Part shown: in pieces, positions 40,960-51,070 of the stretch | How the letters are laid out: the number at the start of each line of letters is the position of its first letter | How positions within the stretch are numbered: the first letter of the stretch is position 1 | Origin: Mycolicibacterium sp. MU0053 | GTDB lineage: Bacteria; Actinomycetota; Actinomycetes; Mycobacteriales; Mycobacteriaceae | Length of the DNA: 64,000 nt | NCBI RefSeq assembly: GCF_963378095.1 | Contig: NZ_OY726397.1 | Location: 3,348,001 to 3,412,000 of the forward strand | Direction: 5' to 3' | Translations under genes and position numbers: made by a program | The notes under the pieces: model-generated | The model's database searches: none | Told to the model about the DNA's origin: nothing | What the model saw: only the letters and a program-made list of their open reading frames with translations

Positions 40960-41637
40960 ATGAAGTCGATTCAGATCAAGACGATTACGGTCGGGTTTGC
41001 CGCCCTGGCCACGCTCGGGCTGGCGTCGTGTTCCTCCGACGGCGCCACCGAGACCGACACCTCGCCGTCGGCTGCCGCGGACATGTCCGCCGCGACCTCG
41101 GCGATGATGACACCGGTGTCGACCGAGATGTCGGCGCCGGCAAGCAATCTGGTCGGCGCGGGGTGCGCCGCCTACGCCGAACAGGTGCCGTCCGGCCCCG
41201 GCTCGGTGGCCGGCATGGCGCAGGACCCGGTGACGGTCGCGGCGTCGAACAACCCGCTGCTCACGACGCTGACCTCGGCCCTGTCGGGTCAGCTGAACCC
41301 CGAGGTGAACCTGGTCGAGACCCTTGACGGCGGCGAGTTCACCGTCTTCGCGCCGACCGACGAGGCCTTCGGGAAACTCGATCCCGCCACCGTGGAGACC
41401 CTCAAGACCGACAGCGAGTTGTTGACGTCGATCCTTACCTATCACGTGGTGCCCGGCCAGGCCGCCCCGGACCAGGTCCCCGGTGAGCATCAGACCGTTC
41501 AGGGCGCTCCGGTCACCGTCACCGGCGCGGGTGACGACCTGATGATCGGCGATGCCGGATTGGTCTGCGGTGGCGTGCAAACCGCCAACGCGACCGTCTA
41601 CCTGATCGACACCGTGCTGATGCCGCCGGCCAACTGA
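40960..41637 (+). CDS. Fasciclin-domain lipoprotein, MPT83-like
   Basis: Cell-surface lipoprotein, 225 residues. Signal peptide with lipobox LASC (Cys at about residue 24), a Ser/Ala/Thr linker, then one FAS1 adhesion domain: [34 protein letters not shown] and [15 protein letters not shown]. Resembles MPT83/MPT70 and lies in the same syntenic area, although dipZ and the second paralogue are absent. Good GAAGGAG ribosome-binding site. A CCGAAT hexamer at 40911-40916 could be an ECF-type -10, as mpt83 is SigK-controlled, but no matching -35 was found. Confidence 0.9.
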   Translation: MKSIQIKTITVGFAALATLGLASCSSDGATETDTSPSAAADMSAATSAMMTPVSTEMSAPASNLVGAGCAAYAEQVPSGPGSVAGMAQDPVTVAASNNPLLTTLTSALSGQLNPEVNLVETLDGGEFTVFAPTDEAFGKLDPATVETLKTDSELLTSILTYHVVPGQAAPDQVPGEHQTVQGAPVTVTGAGDDLMIGDAGLVCGGVQTANATVYLIDTVLMPPAN

Positions 41638-41648
41638 GCCGGTCGTCG

Positions 41649-41674
41649 GGTTTGAGCGCGGCGGAATCAGGGCA
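41649..41674 (+). promoter_or_regulatory. Weak SigF-like promoter match before the photolyase gene
   Basis: GGTTT (41649-41653), 16-nt spacer, GGGCA (41670-41674): one mismatch from GGTTT-N15-17-GGGTA. The implied start lies near 41681, after the first ATG (41677) but before the second in-frame ATG (41686). Tentative. Confidence 0.25.
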
Positions 41675-41676
41675 GC

Positions 41677-42990
41677 ATGACCGACATGGCGACGCCGGTT
41701 CATCTGCTCTGGTTCCGCCGCGATATCCGGCTGGCCGACCATCCGGCCCTGCTGGCGGCCGCGGCCGATGACGCCCAGGTGCTGGCCTGTTATGTCCTCG
41801 ATCCGCGGCTGGCCACGGCCGGTGCGCGTCGGCGTCAGTTCCTCTACGACTCGCTGCGTGAACTGCGGGCCGGCCTCGACAGTCGGCTGCTGATCCTGCG
41901 GGGGCGCCCGGAGAATCGAATCCCCAAGCTGGCCAAAGAAGTTGGCGCATCCGCCGTGCACGTCAGCGCCGACTTCACCCCGTTCGGTACCCGCCGCGAC
42001 GACGCGGTGCGCGCCGCGCTCGGTGACATCGCGCTCGAGGCGACCGGCTCGCCGTACCTGATTGCACCGGGGCGGGTGCGAAAGAACGACGGCACGGCCT
42101 ACCGGGTGTTCACGCCCTACCACCGGCGCTGGGTCGAGCACGGGTGGCGCCCGCCGGCGAAATCGGCGGCCGCCGCCGCCCGCTGGATTGATCCCGCCGA
42201 CACCGGTGAGCGCAACCACGACATCCCCGATCCCGGCAGCACCCTGAGCATTCCCGCCGGGGAACGGGCCGCGCGGACGCGGTGGACGGACTTCGTCGAA
42301 CAGCACCTGCCCGCCTATGCCGACGCGCGGAACCGCCCCGACCTGGACGCCACCAGCCGCATGTCGGCCTACCTGCACTTCGGCAACATCCATCCCCGCA
42401 CCCTGGCCGCCGACCTCACCGGTGCGGCCGCCGGGCCCCGCGCCTATCTGCGGGAGCTGGCCTTCCGGGACTTCTACGCCGCGGTGCTGCACGAGTGGCC
42501 GCGCAGCGCCTGGTGGAACTTCAACCAGGCCTTCGACGCCATCGAGGTGGACCGGGACGAGGACGCCGAGCGCACGTTCGAGGCCTGGAAGGAGGGGCGG
42601 ACCGGCTTTCCGCTCGTCGACGCGGGCATGCGGCAGCTGCACCAGACCGGGTTCATGCACAACCGGGTCCGGATGATCACCGCGTCGTTTTTGGTCAAGG
42701 ATCTGCATCTGCCGTGGCAATGGGGAGCCCGGTGGTTCCTGGACCAGCTGCTCGACGGGGACATCGCCAGCAATCAGCATGGCTGGCAATGGGCCGCCGG
42801 TAGCGGCACCGACGCCGCCCCCTACTTCCGGGTGTTCAATCCCGACGCCCAACGCACCAAGTTCGACCCGGACGGTGACTACGTGCGGCGCTGGGTACCG
42901 GAGCTGGACACCCCGGCCTATCCGGCGCCCATCGTGGACCACGGGGAGGCGCGCCGCGAGGCGCTGCGCCGCTACGGGTCCATCAGCTGA
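41677..42990 (+). CDS. phr: Deoxyribodipyrimidine photolyase (class I, FAD)
   Basis: Light-driven repair of cyclobutane pyrimidine dimers. 437 residues. N-terminal antenna domain (VHLLWFRRDIRLADHPALLA), C-terminal FAD domain with RMSAYLHFGNIHPRTLA, MRQLHQTGFMHNRVRMITAS, WQWGARWFLDQLLDGD and SNQHGWQWAAGSGTDAAPYF, all hallmarks of CPD photolyases. M. tuberculosis has no counterpart here; the gene suits a free-living species exposed to light. The start may be ATG 41677 or ATG 41686. Confidence 0.94.
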   Translation: MTDMATPVHLLWFRRDIRLADHPALLAAAADDAQVLACYVLDPRLATAGARRRQFLYDSLRELRAGLDSRLLILRGRPENRIPKLAKEVGASAVHVSADFTPFGTRRDDAVRAALGDIALEATGSPYLIAPGRVRKNDGTAYRVFTPYHRRWVEHGWRPPAKSAAAAARWIDPADTGERNHDIPDPGSTLSIPAGERAARTRWTDFVEQHLPAYADARNRPDLDATSRMSAYLHFGNIHPRTLAADLTGAAAGPRAYLRELAFRDFYAAVLHEWPRSAWWNFNQAFDAIEVDRDEDAERTFEAWKEGRTGFPLVDAGMRQLHQTGFMHNRVRMITASFLVKDLHLPWQWGARWFLDQLLDGDIASNQHGWQWAAGSGTDAAPYFRVFNPDAQRTKFDPDGDYVRRWVPELDTPAYPAPIVDHGEARREALRRYGSIS

Positions 42991-43025
42991 GCTACGCCCG
43001 CACCCGGTATGCCAGAATGTCTCCC

Positions 43026-43283
43026 ATGGTCAGCACCGAAGTTGAGCGCTACGACAACGACGTCGACCCCGCCGACGTGCCGTCGGCGAAGTGGGGTTGG
43101 AGCCGGGTCAACCACCGCACCTGGCACATCACCGGTTTCGTCATCGCAATCTTCCTGCTCGCCACGATGCACGGCGCTCATCCCGGCAACGTGGAGAACA
43201 TCTTCGTGATCGGGTTCGCCGTGGCCGTGCTGGTCATCACGATCCGCGACATGGTCGGCCGCCGACGCGGCTGGCTGCGCTGA
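43026..43283 (+). CDS. DUF2631 small membrane protein (Rv2876-like)
   Basis: About 85 residues with two predicted transmembrane helices (HITGFVIAIFLLATMHGAHP and IFVIGFAVAVLVITIRDMVG) and a basic C-terminus. The N-terminus (TEVERYDNDVDPADVPSAKW) is acidic and soluble. DUF2631 occurs in mycobacteria and relatives with unknown function; M. tuberculosis Rv2876 is at the same place. Start taken at ATG 43026; ATG at 43017 in the same frame adds three residues. No ribosome-binding site is evident for either. Confidence 0.85.
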   Translation: MVSTEVERYDNDVDPADVPSAKWGWSRVNHRTWHITGFVIAIFLLATMHGAHPGNVENIFVIGFAVAVLVITIRDMVGRRRGWLR

Positions 43284-43287
43284 GCGC

Positions 43288-44382
43288 CTAGCCCTCTTCG
43301 GCGGCCAACTGGCCGCAGGCGGCCGCGATCTCGCGCCCCCGGGTGTCCCGGACCGTGCAGGACACCCCGTGCGCGCGCACCCGCCGCACGAATTCCCGCT
43401 CCACCGGTTTGGGACTGGCGTCCCACTGACTGCCGGGCGTCGGATTCAGCGGGATGAGGTTGACGTGGACCAACGGACCGAATGCCGCACGCAGCTTCTT
43501 GCCCAGCAGATCCGCGCGCCATGGCTGATCGTTGACGTCGCGGATCAACGCATACTCGATCGACACTCGGCGCCCGGTCACGTCCGCGTAGTAGCGGGCC
43601 GCGGCCAGGGTCTCGGAGATCGCCCACCGGTTGTTGACCGGCACCAGGGTGTCGCGCAGTTCATCGTCGGGGGCGTGCAGCGACAGCGCCAGGGTGACGC
43701 CGAGCCGCTCGTCGGCGAGGCGCCGGATCGCCGGGGCCAGCCCGACCGTCGACACCGTCACCGACCGCGCCGAGATCCCGAATCCGTTCGGCGGCGCGTC
43801 GATGATGCGGTGCACGGCGGCCAGCACCCGGTTGTAGTTGGCCAGCGGCTCGCCCATCCCCATGAACACCACATTCGACAGTCGCCCGTCGAAGTCGTCG
43901 CGCATGGTCGCCGCGGCCAACCGCACCTGCTCGACGATCTCGGCGGTCGACAGATTGCGGGTCAGACCGCCCTGGCCGGTCGCGCAGAACGGGCAGGCCA
44001 TCCCGCAGCCCGCCTGTGAGGAGATACACACCGTGCTGCGCTCGGGGTAGCGCATCAACACCGACTCGAACGTCGTGCCGTCGGCGGCGCGCCACAAGGT
44101 TTTCTGCGTTTCGCCGGCATCGCAGCCGATGTGCCGGACCACGCTCAGCAGCGTGGGAAACAGCGCCGCACCGACCTGATCGCGCACCGCGACGGGCAGA
44201 TCGGTCATCAGCTGCGGATCGCCGATCAGCCGGCCGTAATACTGGTTGGCCAGCTGCTTGGCCCGAAATGCCGGCAGTTCCAACTCGCCCACGGCGTCGG
44301 CGCGCGCGGCGGCATCCAGGTCGGCGAAGTGCGCCGGCGGCTTTGCCCGCCGCGGCGCCTCGAAGACCAATTCCTGCTTCAT
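43288..44382 (-). CDS. rlmN: 23S rRNA/tRNA adenine C2-methyltransferase RlmN
   Basis: Radical-SAM enzyme methylating A2503 of 23S rRNA and A37 of some tRNAs. 364 residues. The 4Fe-4S CxxxCxxC motif is in [12 protein letters not shown], and methylation uses the catalytic Cys near the C-terminus ([19 protein letters not shown]). N-terminal HhH-like region ([17 protein letters not shown]). ATG at 44382 chosen; the frame extends to 44421 without support. It converges on the DUF2631 gene and heads downstream of cdsA. Confidence 0.95.
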   Translation of the reverse strand: MKQELVFEAPRRAKPPAHFADLDAAARADAVGELELPAFRAKQLANQYYGRLIGDPQLMTDLPVAVRDQVGAALFPTLLSVVRHIGCDAGETQKTLWRAADGTTFESVLMRYPERSTVCISSQAGCGMACPFCATGQGGLTRNLSTAEIVEQVRLAAATMRDDFDGRLSNVVFMGMGEPLANYNRVLAAVHRIIDAPPNGFGISARSVTVSTVGLAPAIRRLADERLGVTLALSLHAPDDELRDTLVPVNNRWAISETLAAARYYADVTGRRVSIEYALIRDVNDQPWRADLLGKKLRAAFGPLVHVNLIPLNPTPGSQWDASPKPVEREFVRRVRAHGVSCTVRDTRGREIAAACGQLAAEEG

Positions 44383-44443
44383 CACCGCCCAGTATCCCGG
44401 TTGAGGGCGGCCAGCACCCAATCGTGGACCGGGTACGCGCGTG

Positions 44444-45325
44444 TCAGGCCAGCAGCGAAAGCACGATCCAGGTGGCCACCGCCGACGGCAGGATCGAGTC
44501 GATCCGGTCCATCAGGCCGCCGTGGCCCGGCAACAAGGTGCCCATGTCCTTGATCCCCAGATCCCGCTTGACCTGGGACTCCACCAGATCGCCGAGGGTT
44601 CCGGTGATGACCAGCATGATCCCCAACGGGATGCCGATCCAGGCCGGCTTGTCGAGCAGGACGGCGACCGCGAACACTGCCGCCGCGGTGCCGAACACCA
44701 ATGACCCCGCGAAGCCCTCCCACGACTTCTTCGGGCTGATCGCCGGGACCATGGTGTGCTTGCCGAAGAGCACGCCCGCGGTGTAGCCGCCGATGTCGGA
44801 GAACACCACGGCGAGCACCATGCAGAAGACCCGGGCCCAGCCGTCGGCCGGATACACCAGCAGCACCCCGAAGGCGCCGCACAACGGTATCCAAGCCGCC
44901 AGGAACACCGTCACCGACACATCGCGCAGATAGTTCTGCGGTGGGGTCTTGAGACCATGGGCCAGCAGCCGCCAGACCAGACACACCAGCACGGTGCCGC
45001 CGAAGGCGCCCAGCGCACCGGCCGCGCCGAAGGGCCAGGTCAACCAGATCATGGCCTGGCCGCCGACCAGCAGCGGCAGCACCGGGATCGCATAGCCGCC
45101 GTCGCGCAGCCGGCGCACCACCTCGTGGGTGGCGATCGCGATGGCGACCGCGACCACCGGAATCCACACGTAGGGCACGTACAGCAGGATCGCGATGAGC
45201 GAGGCGCCGAGGGCGACGCCGACGGCGATCGCCGCGGGGAGGTTCCGTCCGGCCCGGGACGTCTTGGGGGGCGGCCCGCCGGAAGCCGGGCCGGGTTCAG
45301 TCTCTGCCACGAGCACAATTGCCAA
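44444..45325 (-). CDS. cdsA: Phosphatidate cytidylyltransferase
   Basis: Integral membrane enzyme making CDP-diacylglycerol from CTP and phosphatidate, feeding phosphatidylinositol and cardiolipin synthesis. About 293 residues with 7-8 transmembrane helices. The CDS signature is clear at the C-terminus: [20 protein letters not shown] followed by [15 protein letters not shown]. Start uncertain: TTG 45325 (5 nt after the frr stop), GTG 45316 or GTG 45310. Same pyrH-frr-cdsA-rlmN order as in M. tuberculosis. Confidence 0.94.
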   Translation of the reverse strand: MAIVLVAETEPGPASGGPPPKTSRAGRNLPAAIAVGVALGASLIAILLYVPYVWIPVVAVAIAIATHEVVRRLRDGGYAIPVLPLLVGGQAMIWLTWPFGAAGALGAFGGTVLVCLVWRLLAHGLKTPPQNYLRDVSVTVFLAAWIPLCGAFGVLLVYPADGWARVFCMVLAVVFSDIGGYTAGVLFGKHTMVPAISPKKSWEGFAGSLVFGTAAAVFAVAVLLDKPAWIGIPLGIMLVITGTLGDLVESQVKRDLGIKDMGTLLPGHGGLMDRIDSILPSAVATWIVLSLLA

Positions 45326-45330
45326 AGGCC

Positions 45331-45888
45331 TCAGACCTCCAGCAATTCACCTTCCTTGTGTTTGACCAGGTCGTCGATCTGAGCGGTGTACGTGTGCGTG
45401 GTCTTGTCGAGGTCCTTCTCGGCCCGGGACACCTCGTCCTCGCCGGCGTCGCCGTCCTTCTTGATCCGCGCCAGTTCCTCCATCGCCTTGCGACGGATGT
45501 TGCGGATCGCGACCTTGGCATCCTCGCCCTTGGCCTTGGCCTGCTTGACCAGGTCGCGGCGGCGTTCCTCGGTCAGCTGCGGAATGCTCACCCGGATGAT
45601 GTTGCCGTCGTTGGTGGGGTTGACGCCCAGGTCGGACTTGCGGATGGCGTCCTCGATGTTGCGCAGCTGCGAGGCCTCGTAGGGCTTGATCACGACCATC
45701 CGCGCCTCGGGCACGTTGATGCTGGACAGCTGGGTGATCGGGGTCATCGCTCCGTAGTACTCGATGTTGATGCGGGAGAACATGCCCGGGTTGGCCCGGC
45801 CGGTGCGGATGGACGCCAAATCATCGCGCGCCACCGTCACGGCCTTTTCCATCTTCTCCTCGGCGTCGAAGAGTGCCTCGTCGATCAT
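45331..45888 (-). CDS. frr: Ribosome recycling factor
   Basis: With EF-G splits the post-termination ribosome. 185 residues, the standard length, with the three-helix and beta-sandwich organisation; [20 protein letters not shown] and [19 protein letters not shown] are conserved stretches. ATG at 45888. Lies 50 nt downstream of pyrH and 5 nt upstream of the cdsA TTG, one operon. Confidence 0.97.
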   Translation of the reverse strand: MIDEALFDAEEKMEKAVTVARDDLASIRTGRANPGMFSRINIEYYGAMTPITQLSSINVPEARMVVIKPYEASQLRNIEDAIRKSDLGVNPTNDGNIIRVSIPQLTEERRRDLVKQAKAKGEDAKVAIRNIRRKAMEELARIKKDGDAGEDEVSRAEKDLDKTTHTYTAQIDDLVKHKEGELLEV

Positions 45889-45938
45889 CGCCTGATCTTC
45901 TCCCGTCGCTTCCTGTTCAGCCCTGATCGCACCCGTGC

Positions 45939-46667
45939 TCAGGTGGTGACCAGTGTTCCGATCTTCTCACCAGCGACTGCCCGAGCGATATTGCCATCGG
46001 TCAGCAGATTGAAGACCAGGATCGGCATGCCATTGTCCATGCACAGCGAGAACGCGGTGGCGTCGGCCACGCGCAGCCCCTGGTCGATGACCTCACGGTG
46101 GGAGATCTCGGTGAGCAGTTCGGCGTCCGGGTTCTCCCGGGGATCGTCGGTGAAGACGCCGTCCACGGCCTTGGCCATCAGGACCACGTCGGCGCCGATC
46201 TCCAGGGCGCGCTGCGCGGCGGTGGTGTCGGTGGAGAAGTACGGCAGCCCCATGCCGGCGCCGAAGATCACCACCCGGCCCTTCTCGAGGTGACGCTGGG
46301 CGCGCAGCGGGATGTACGGTTCGGCGACCTGTCCCATGGTGATGGCGGTCTGAACTCGGGTGTCGATGCCTTCCTTCTGCAGGAAGTCTTGCAGCGCAAG
46401 GCTGTTCATCACGGTGCCGAGCATGCCCATGTAATCCGAGCGGCTGCGTTCCATCCCGCGCTGCTGCAACTGGGCGCCGCGGAAGAAGTTGCCGCCGCCG
46501 ATCACCACGGCCACCTGCACGCCGCTGCGGACCACGTCGGCGATCTGGCGGGCCACCTGCGCCACCACGTCGGGGTCCAGTCCCACCGCGCCGCCGCCGA
46601 ACATCTCGCCACCTAGTTTGAGCAGGACACGCTGGTATTTGGGGCGGACTTCTGCGGCATCGGTCAT
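45939..46667 (-). CDS. pyrH: UMP kinase
   Basis: Hexameric bacterial UMP kinase of the amino-acid kinase fold, converting UMP to UDP. 242 residues. Motifs: [46 protein letters not shown] and [12 protein letters not shown]. The ATG at 46667 is preceded by GAGGGGGC; the open frame to 46745 has no supporting site. First gene of the pyrH-frr-cdsA operon. Confidence 0.96.
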   Translation of the reverse strand: MTDAAEVRPKYQRVLLKLGGEMFGGGAVGLDPDVVAQVARQIADVVRSGVQVAVVIGGGNFFRGAQLQQRGMERSRSDYMGMLGTVMNSLALQDFLQKEGIDTRVQTAITMGQVAEPYIPLRAQRHLEKGRVVIFGAGMGLPYFSTDTTAAQRALEIGADVVLMAKAVDGVFTDDPRENPDAELLTEISHREVIDQGLRVADATAFSLCMDNGMPILVFNLLTDGNIARAVAGEKIGTLVTT

Positions 46668-46834
46668 GGTCGGCCCCCTCAGGCTGGAAGCGCTCTTCTT
46701 GCACGGAAGCACCACCCCGGGCGGGCCGAGACGGCTGGAGCCCATCCTGCCTCATCGCCAGGCCCGATTCGGCCGCGGGGGTTTGTGCGGTGCGTCGCGG
46801 CGGGGCGCCTGCGGCGCCGACGGCGGCCCAGCGG

Positions 46835-46840
46835 TAACAT
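46835..46840 (+). promoter_or_regulatory. Candidate -10 element of the Nik/Opp-type importer operon
   Basis: TAACAT fits TANNNT and lies about 30 nt before the ribosome-binding site GGAAGG. The adjoining CTGT-N8-ACAG (46844-46859) is a small inverted repeat just at the predicted transcript start and could be an operator. No -35 recognised. Confidence 0.3.
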
Positions 46841-46876
46841 CACCTGTCTACCTGAACAGATGAGCGGAAGGCCGGC

Positions 46877-48448
46877 ATGCGGGCTCGAACGATAGTCACC
46901 CTCGCGGCGATCGGTGCGCTGCTGACCGGCTGCGCCGGCGCGACCGAGCCGCCGCCCGATCAGATCGTGCTGGCCGAGGGCCAAGAGCTGGGCGGCTTCA
47001 ATCCGGTGAGCGGTTATGGCGAGCAAGGGGTTTCGCCGCTGTATGACGGCCTGCTGCGGCCGGCGGCCGACGGCGACGCGCTGATCCCCGAGTTGGTCCC
47101 GGCCCTGGCCGAGGGTGCGCCCGAATCGGTGGGGCCGCGTCGCTGGCGGCTGCCGCTGCGGACCGATGTCACGTTCTCCGACGGCAGCACGTTCGATTCG
47201 GCCGACGTCGTGGCCACCTACGGGGCGCTCAAGGACCCGGTCGTGGCGTCCGAGATCTCCACCAACGTCGACGCGATCGCCGACGTGGCCGCCGACGGAC
47301 CGGATGCGGTGATCGTGACCATGCGCACCGACGCCAACCCCGAGCCCTACCTGCTGGCCGGGATCGTGCCCGCGGAGCGGGTCGAGGCCAAGCCGGCCGC
47401 GGACTGGGCCTTGAACACCGCCCCGGTCGGCACCGGACCCTATGTGTTGGAGAGCCTGCGACCTGATCAGGCCGTGATGGTCGCGCGCGACGACTACTGG
47501 GGCGAGCGGGCGCAGGTCGCCCGGATCGTCTACACCCACACCCCCGACGACAACGTGCGCGCGCAGCGGCTCAGCACCGGCGAGGTCGACGGAGTCAGCC
47601 TGCCGCCGCGGCTCATCGACTCGCTGCAGGGCGACGACATCACGACGGTGGCGGTCAAGTCGGCAGACTGGCGCGGGGTGTCCTTCCCGGCCGGCAACGC
47701 CTTCACCGCGGACCCGCAGGCCCGGTTGGCGATGAACCGCGGCATCGACCGCCACGCCCTGATCCGCGACGTGCTCAGCGGCTACGGCCGCCCGGCCCAT
47801 ACGCCGGTGGCCGACGTCTACGGCGCGGCCTACAACCCGCAGGCCGTCTTCGCCTTCGATCCCGCGGCGGCGACCGGACTCCTCGACGCCGCAGGTTGGC
47901 GCCCCGGCCCCGGCGGAGTCCGCGAAAAGGACGGCGCGCGAGCCGAGTTCGAGCTGCTCTACAACGCCGCCGACACCGTGCGCCGGGATTTGGCCGTCGC
48001 GTTCGCGGCGGCCGTCAAGCCGCTGGGCATCGCCGTCCGGACCCGTGGCACCAGCTGGGACGAGATCGACACCAGCTTCGAACGTTCCGCGGTGCTCCTC
48101 GGCGGCGGCTCGACGCCCTACAGCATCGATGCCCAGGTGTACGACACGTTGCACACCCGGCTGCCGAACTCCTCGCCGTACGCCAATCCCGGAAACTTCA
48201 CCTCCCCCGGACTCGACGAGCTGCTCGATGAGGCCAGGCAGCTGCCCGACGGAGCGGCCAAGGACGAGCTGTACCGGCAGGTCCAGGCCAGCTACCTGAG
48301 CCGACCCAGCAACGTGTTCCTGGCGTTCCTCGACCACACCTACGGCTACCGCGAGTCGGGCTGGAACCAGAGCGCACCGATCCTCGAGCCGCATTCCCAC
48401 GGTGTCGCGTGGGGCCCCTGGTGGCGATTGAACGCATGGACGCGTTGA
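46877..48448 (+). CDS. ABC transporter substrate-binding lipoprotein, family 5 (NikA/OppA type)
   Basis: Predicted peptide- or metal-chelate-binding receptor, 523 residues. Lipobox LTGC with Cys at about residue 17. SBP_bac_5 pattern: PLYDGLLRPAADGDALIPEL, WRLPLRTDVTFSDGSTFDSA, FPAGNAFTADPQARLAMNRG and a C-terminal YGYRESGWNQ segment. The size is close to NikA (524), and the downstream ATPases are short like NikD and NikE, so nickel or a metallophore complex is a candidate substrate beside oligopeptides. First gene of a five-gene operon absent from this site in M. tuberculosis. Confidence 0.88.
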   Translation: MRARTIVTLAAIGALLTGCAGATEPPPDQIVLAEGQELGGFNPVSGYGEQGVSPLYDGLLRPAADGDALIPELVPALAEGAPESVGPRRWRLPLRTDVTFSDGSTFDSADVVATYGALKDPVVASEISTNVDAIADVAADGPDAVIVTMRTDANPEPYLLAGIVPAERVEAKPAADWALNTAPVGTGPYVLESLRPDQAVMVARDDYWGERAQVARIVYTHTPDDNVRAQRLSTGEVDGVSLPPRLIDSLQGDDITTVAVKSADWRGVSFPAGNAFTADPQARLAMNRGIDRHALIRDVLSGYGRPAHTPVADVYGAAYNPQAVFAFDPAAATGLLDAAGWRPGPGGVREKDGARAEFELLYNAADTVRRDLAVAFAAAVKPLGIAVRTRGTSWDEIDTSFERSAVLLGGGSTPYSIDAQVYDTLHTRLPNSSPYANPGNFTSPGLDELLDEARQLPDGAAKDELYRQVQASYLSRPSNVFLAFLDHTYGYRESGWNQSAPILEPHSHGVAWGPWWRLNAWTR

Positions 48449-49464
48449 CCGCGATCGCCGTCGACGACCGCCTCGCCACCCGGCGCGGCGAACGGCTCGG
48501 CGCGGCGGGCCGGTTGCTCGCGATCCGCGCGGCCATCGCCGTTCCGGTGACGGTCGCGGTGTCGGCGGCCATGTTCGCGGTGGCCTCGCTGTCCCCGTTC
48601 GATCCGCTGGTGGCCTACCTCGGCGACCGCTATCAGACCGCGACCCCGTCACAGCGCGAGGAGTTGCGCATCGCCTACGACGTCGGCCAGCCCTGGTGGC
48701 AGGCGTGGTGGCAGTGGCTGGGCGGCCTGGCCCGCGGTGACCTCGGCTGGTCCTCGACCCAGTCCCAAGCGGTGAGCACCGTGCTGGCCGAACGGATGCC
48801 GTTCACGTTCGCGCTGTCCGGGTTGGCGTTGATCATCGCCGCCGCGCTGGCCATCGCCCTGGGATGTCTGGCCGGGATGCGGCGTGGGCCCGTCGACAAG
48901 CTGTGCACCGGCTTCGCCGTCACCTTCGCCGCCGTTCCCCCGTTCGTGGTGTCGCTGGCGCTGGTCACGGTGTTCGCGGTCGGACTGCATTGGCTGCCCA
49001 CCTCCGGGGCCCGACCGCCGGGCGGCCAGTACACCGTCGCCGGTCTGCTGACCTACGGGTTGCTGCCGCTGATCGCACTGACCGTCGCGCAGATCCCGTG
49101 GCTGCTGTTGACCACCCGCGCCGCGGTGTTGGAGGCCTGCGCATCCGATGCGGTGCGGGCCGCCCGGGCCCGCGGCGTGCACGGCTGGCCGTTGCTGCGC
49201 TCCCATATCGCGCCGGTATCCGTGCTTCCCACGTTGGCGTTGCTGGGCACCCGGCTGCCGGAACTGATCGCCGGGGCAACGATCGTCGAGACCGTGTTCG
49301 GGTGGCCCGGTGTCGCCGCGGTGCTGGTGGATTCCGCCGTGGCGCTGGACTTCCCGTTGATGGCGGCGCTGACGGTGGGCGCGGCGTTCGCGGTGCTGGT
49401 GGGATCGGCGATCTCCGATGCGGCCGCGGTGGCCCTGGACCCCCGGATCGAGATGCGCGCATGA
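48436..49464 (+). CDS. ABC transporter permease (OppB/NikB type)
   Basis: First membrane subunit, 342 residues, six predicted helices. OppB-type features: ARGDLGWSSTQSQAVSTVLA in the N-terminal periplasmic part and the EAA loop VRAARARGVHGWPLLRSHIA. ATG at 48436 overlaps the binding-protein gene by 13 nt; a longer frame from 48409 and a TTG at 48445 are alternatives. Stop overlaps the next permease (ATGA). Confidence 0.87.
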   Translation: MDALTAIAVDDRLATRRGERLGAAGRLLAIRAAIAVPVTVAVSAAMFAVASLSPFDPLVAYLGDRYQTATPSQREELRIAYDVGQPWWQAWWQWLGGLARGDLGWSSTQSQAVSTVLAERMPFTFALSGLALIIAAALAIALGCLAGMRRGPVDKLCTGFAVTFAAVPPFVVSLALVTVFAVGLHWLPTSGARPPGGQYTVAGLLTYGLLPLIALTVAQIPWLLLTTRAAVLEACASDAVRAARARGVHGWPLLRSHIAPVSVLPTLALLGTRLPELIAGATIVETVFGWPGVAAVLVDSAVALDFPLMAALTVGAAFAVLVGSAISDAAAVALDPRIEMRA

Positions 49465-50300
49465 TCACCGTCCCTCGCACCGGCACGCCGCCGCGTCGGC
49501 TGTCCTCGTTATGGCCCGTCGCCGTGCTGGCGCTCATCGCGCTCGCCGCGGTCCTGATCCCGGTGTTCGCCGGCGAACAGGGCGCCGACTTCGCCGCGGC
49601 GTTGCGACCACCTGGACCCGGAAATCCGTTGGGCACCGATCATTTCGGCCACGACCTGCTGGTGCGCTGCGCGCAGGGCCTCCAGATCTCCTTGCTGATC
49701 GCCGCGGTGTGCGCGCTGATTTCCACCGTGCTCGGCGTGCTGATCGGCACCACGTCGGCCCTGGTCGGCGGCTGGCTCGACGCCGTGGTGATGCGGGTGG
49801 TCGACGGTTTCAACGCGCTGCCGCATCTGGTGCTGGGCATCGTGATCGCCGCGATGTGGCGCGGCGCGCCGTTGGCCATCATCGCCTCGATCGCCCTGAC
49901 CCACTGGCCCGCGGTGGCCCGGGTGGTGCGGGCGGAGTTGCTGGCGGTGACCGATGCGGGTTGGGTGCAGACCTCGCGACTGGCCGGGGCCTCGCGCTGG
50001 TTCGTCGCCCGCCACCACTTGTTACCCGCGGTCACCGGCCAGGCCGTGGTGGCCATGGTGATGCTGTTGCCGCATGCGGTGTGGCACGAGTCGACGTTGT
50101 CGTTCCTGGGGGTGGGCCTGTCCCCCGAACAGGCCAGCCTGGGCACGCTGCTCGGGCAGGCGCGCGGCGATGTGCTGACCGGCGCCTGGTGGACTCTGGT
50201 GGTCCCGGCCGCGGCCCTGATCGTGACCGCACTGACCTTCTCCGCAGCCGGATCGATGCTGCGTCAACGCAATTCCCCGCCAACCGGACAGGTGTGGTAA
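49461..50300 (+). CDS. ABC transporter permease (OppC/NikC type)
   Basis: Second membrane subunit, 279 residues. PGNPLGTDHFGHDLLVRCAQ is the conserved OppC/NikC entry motif, and TSRLAGASRWFVARHHLLPA the EAA loop that contacts the ATPases. Its ATG overlaps the preceding stop and it is followed 2 nt later by the first ATPase gene. Confidence 0.9.
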   Translation: MITVPRTGTPPRRLSSLWPVAVLALIALAAVLIPVFAGEQGADFAAALRPPGPGNPLGTDHFGHDLLVRCAQGLQISLLIAAVCALISTVLGVLIGTTSALVGGWLDAVVMRVVDGFNALPHLVLGIVIAAMWRGAPLAIIASIALTHWPAVARVVRAELLAVTDAGWVQTSRLAGASRWFVARHHLLPAVTGQAVVAMVMLLPHAVWHESTLSFLGVGLSPEQASLGTLLGQARGDVLTGAWWTLVVPAAALIVTALTFSAAGSMLRQRNSPPTGQVW

Positions 50301-50302
50301 CC

Positions 50303-51070
50303 ATGGGCTCAATAGCCGCCTTGGAGCAACTCACCGTCGACATCGCGACCCGGCCGGGCCGACGCTCCCCCAGCGTGCAACCGCTGTGCGAGGTCGATCT
50401 GAGCGTGAACGCGGGAACGGTGACCGCGCTCATCGGCGAATCCGGTTGCGGCAAATCCCTGGTCGCCGCGGCGCTGTGCGGACTGCTGCCGCCGGGATCG
50501 CGGGTGCGCGGCCGAATCATGTTCGACGGCAACGACCTCGCCCACGCCGGCGAGCGCTGCTGGCGACCGCTGCGCGGGCACCGGATCGGACTGGTCCCGC
50601 AGTCACCGGCGACGTCGTTCACCCCGGTGAGCACGATCGGCAGCCAACTCGCACAGGTGTGCCGACTGCTCGGGTCCGACCGCACGGCGGCCGAACTGCT
50701 CGCCGCCGCACACCTGCCCGCGGCCAGCGGCAGCCGGTACCCACATGAACTCTCCGGGGGGATGGTCCAGCGCGCGGCCCTGGCCGCGGCGCTGGCCGGA
50801 CGGCCCGACGTGCTGGTCGCCGACGAGCCGACCTCGGCGCTGGATCCCGACAATGCCGCGCTGGTCTGGCAGCTGCTCTCCGACGTGGCCGCCGACGGGG
50901 TCGCCGTGCTGGTGATCACCCATGATCTGCCCTCGCTGCTGGCGGCGCAGGTGTGCGACGACATCGCCCTGATGCGGGCGGGCACCATCGTAGGACGCGC
51001 GCCGGTCAGTGAGTTTGCTTGCAGCACCGACGCTTACGCCGGCCGATTCTTCGCCGGGGCGCTGCTGTGA
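50303..51070 (+). CDS. ABC transporter ATP-binding protein (NikD/DppD type)
   Basis: 255-residue ATPase with Walker A GESGCGKS, Q-loop PQSPATSFTP, signature LSGGMVQR and Walker B VLVADEPTSALD, H-loop VITHD. Shorter than DppD/OppD (about 330) because the C-terminal oligopeptide-transporter (oligo_HPY) extension is missing; the size is that of NikD (254). GTG of the next gene overlaps its stop. Confidence 0.9.
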   Translation: MGSIAALEQLTVDIATRPGRRSPSVQPLCEVDLSVNAGTVTALIGESGCGKSLVAAALCGLLPPGSRVRGRIMFDGNDLAHAGERCWRPLRGHRIGLVPQSPATSFTPVSTIGSQLAQVCRLLGSDRTAAELLAAAHLPAASGSRYPHELSGGMVQRAALAAALAGRPDVLVADEPTSALDPDNAALVWQLLSDVAADGVAVLVITHDLPSLLAAQVCDDIALMRAGTIVGRAPVSEFACSTDAYAGRFFAGALL

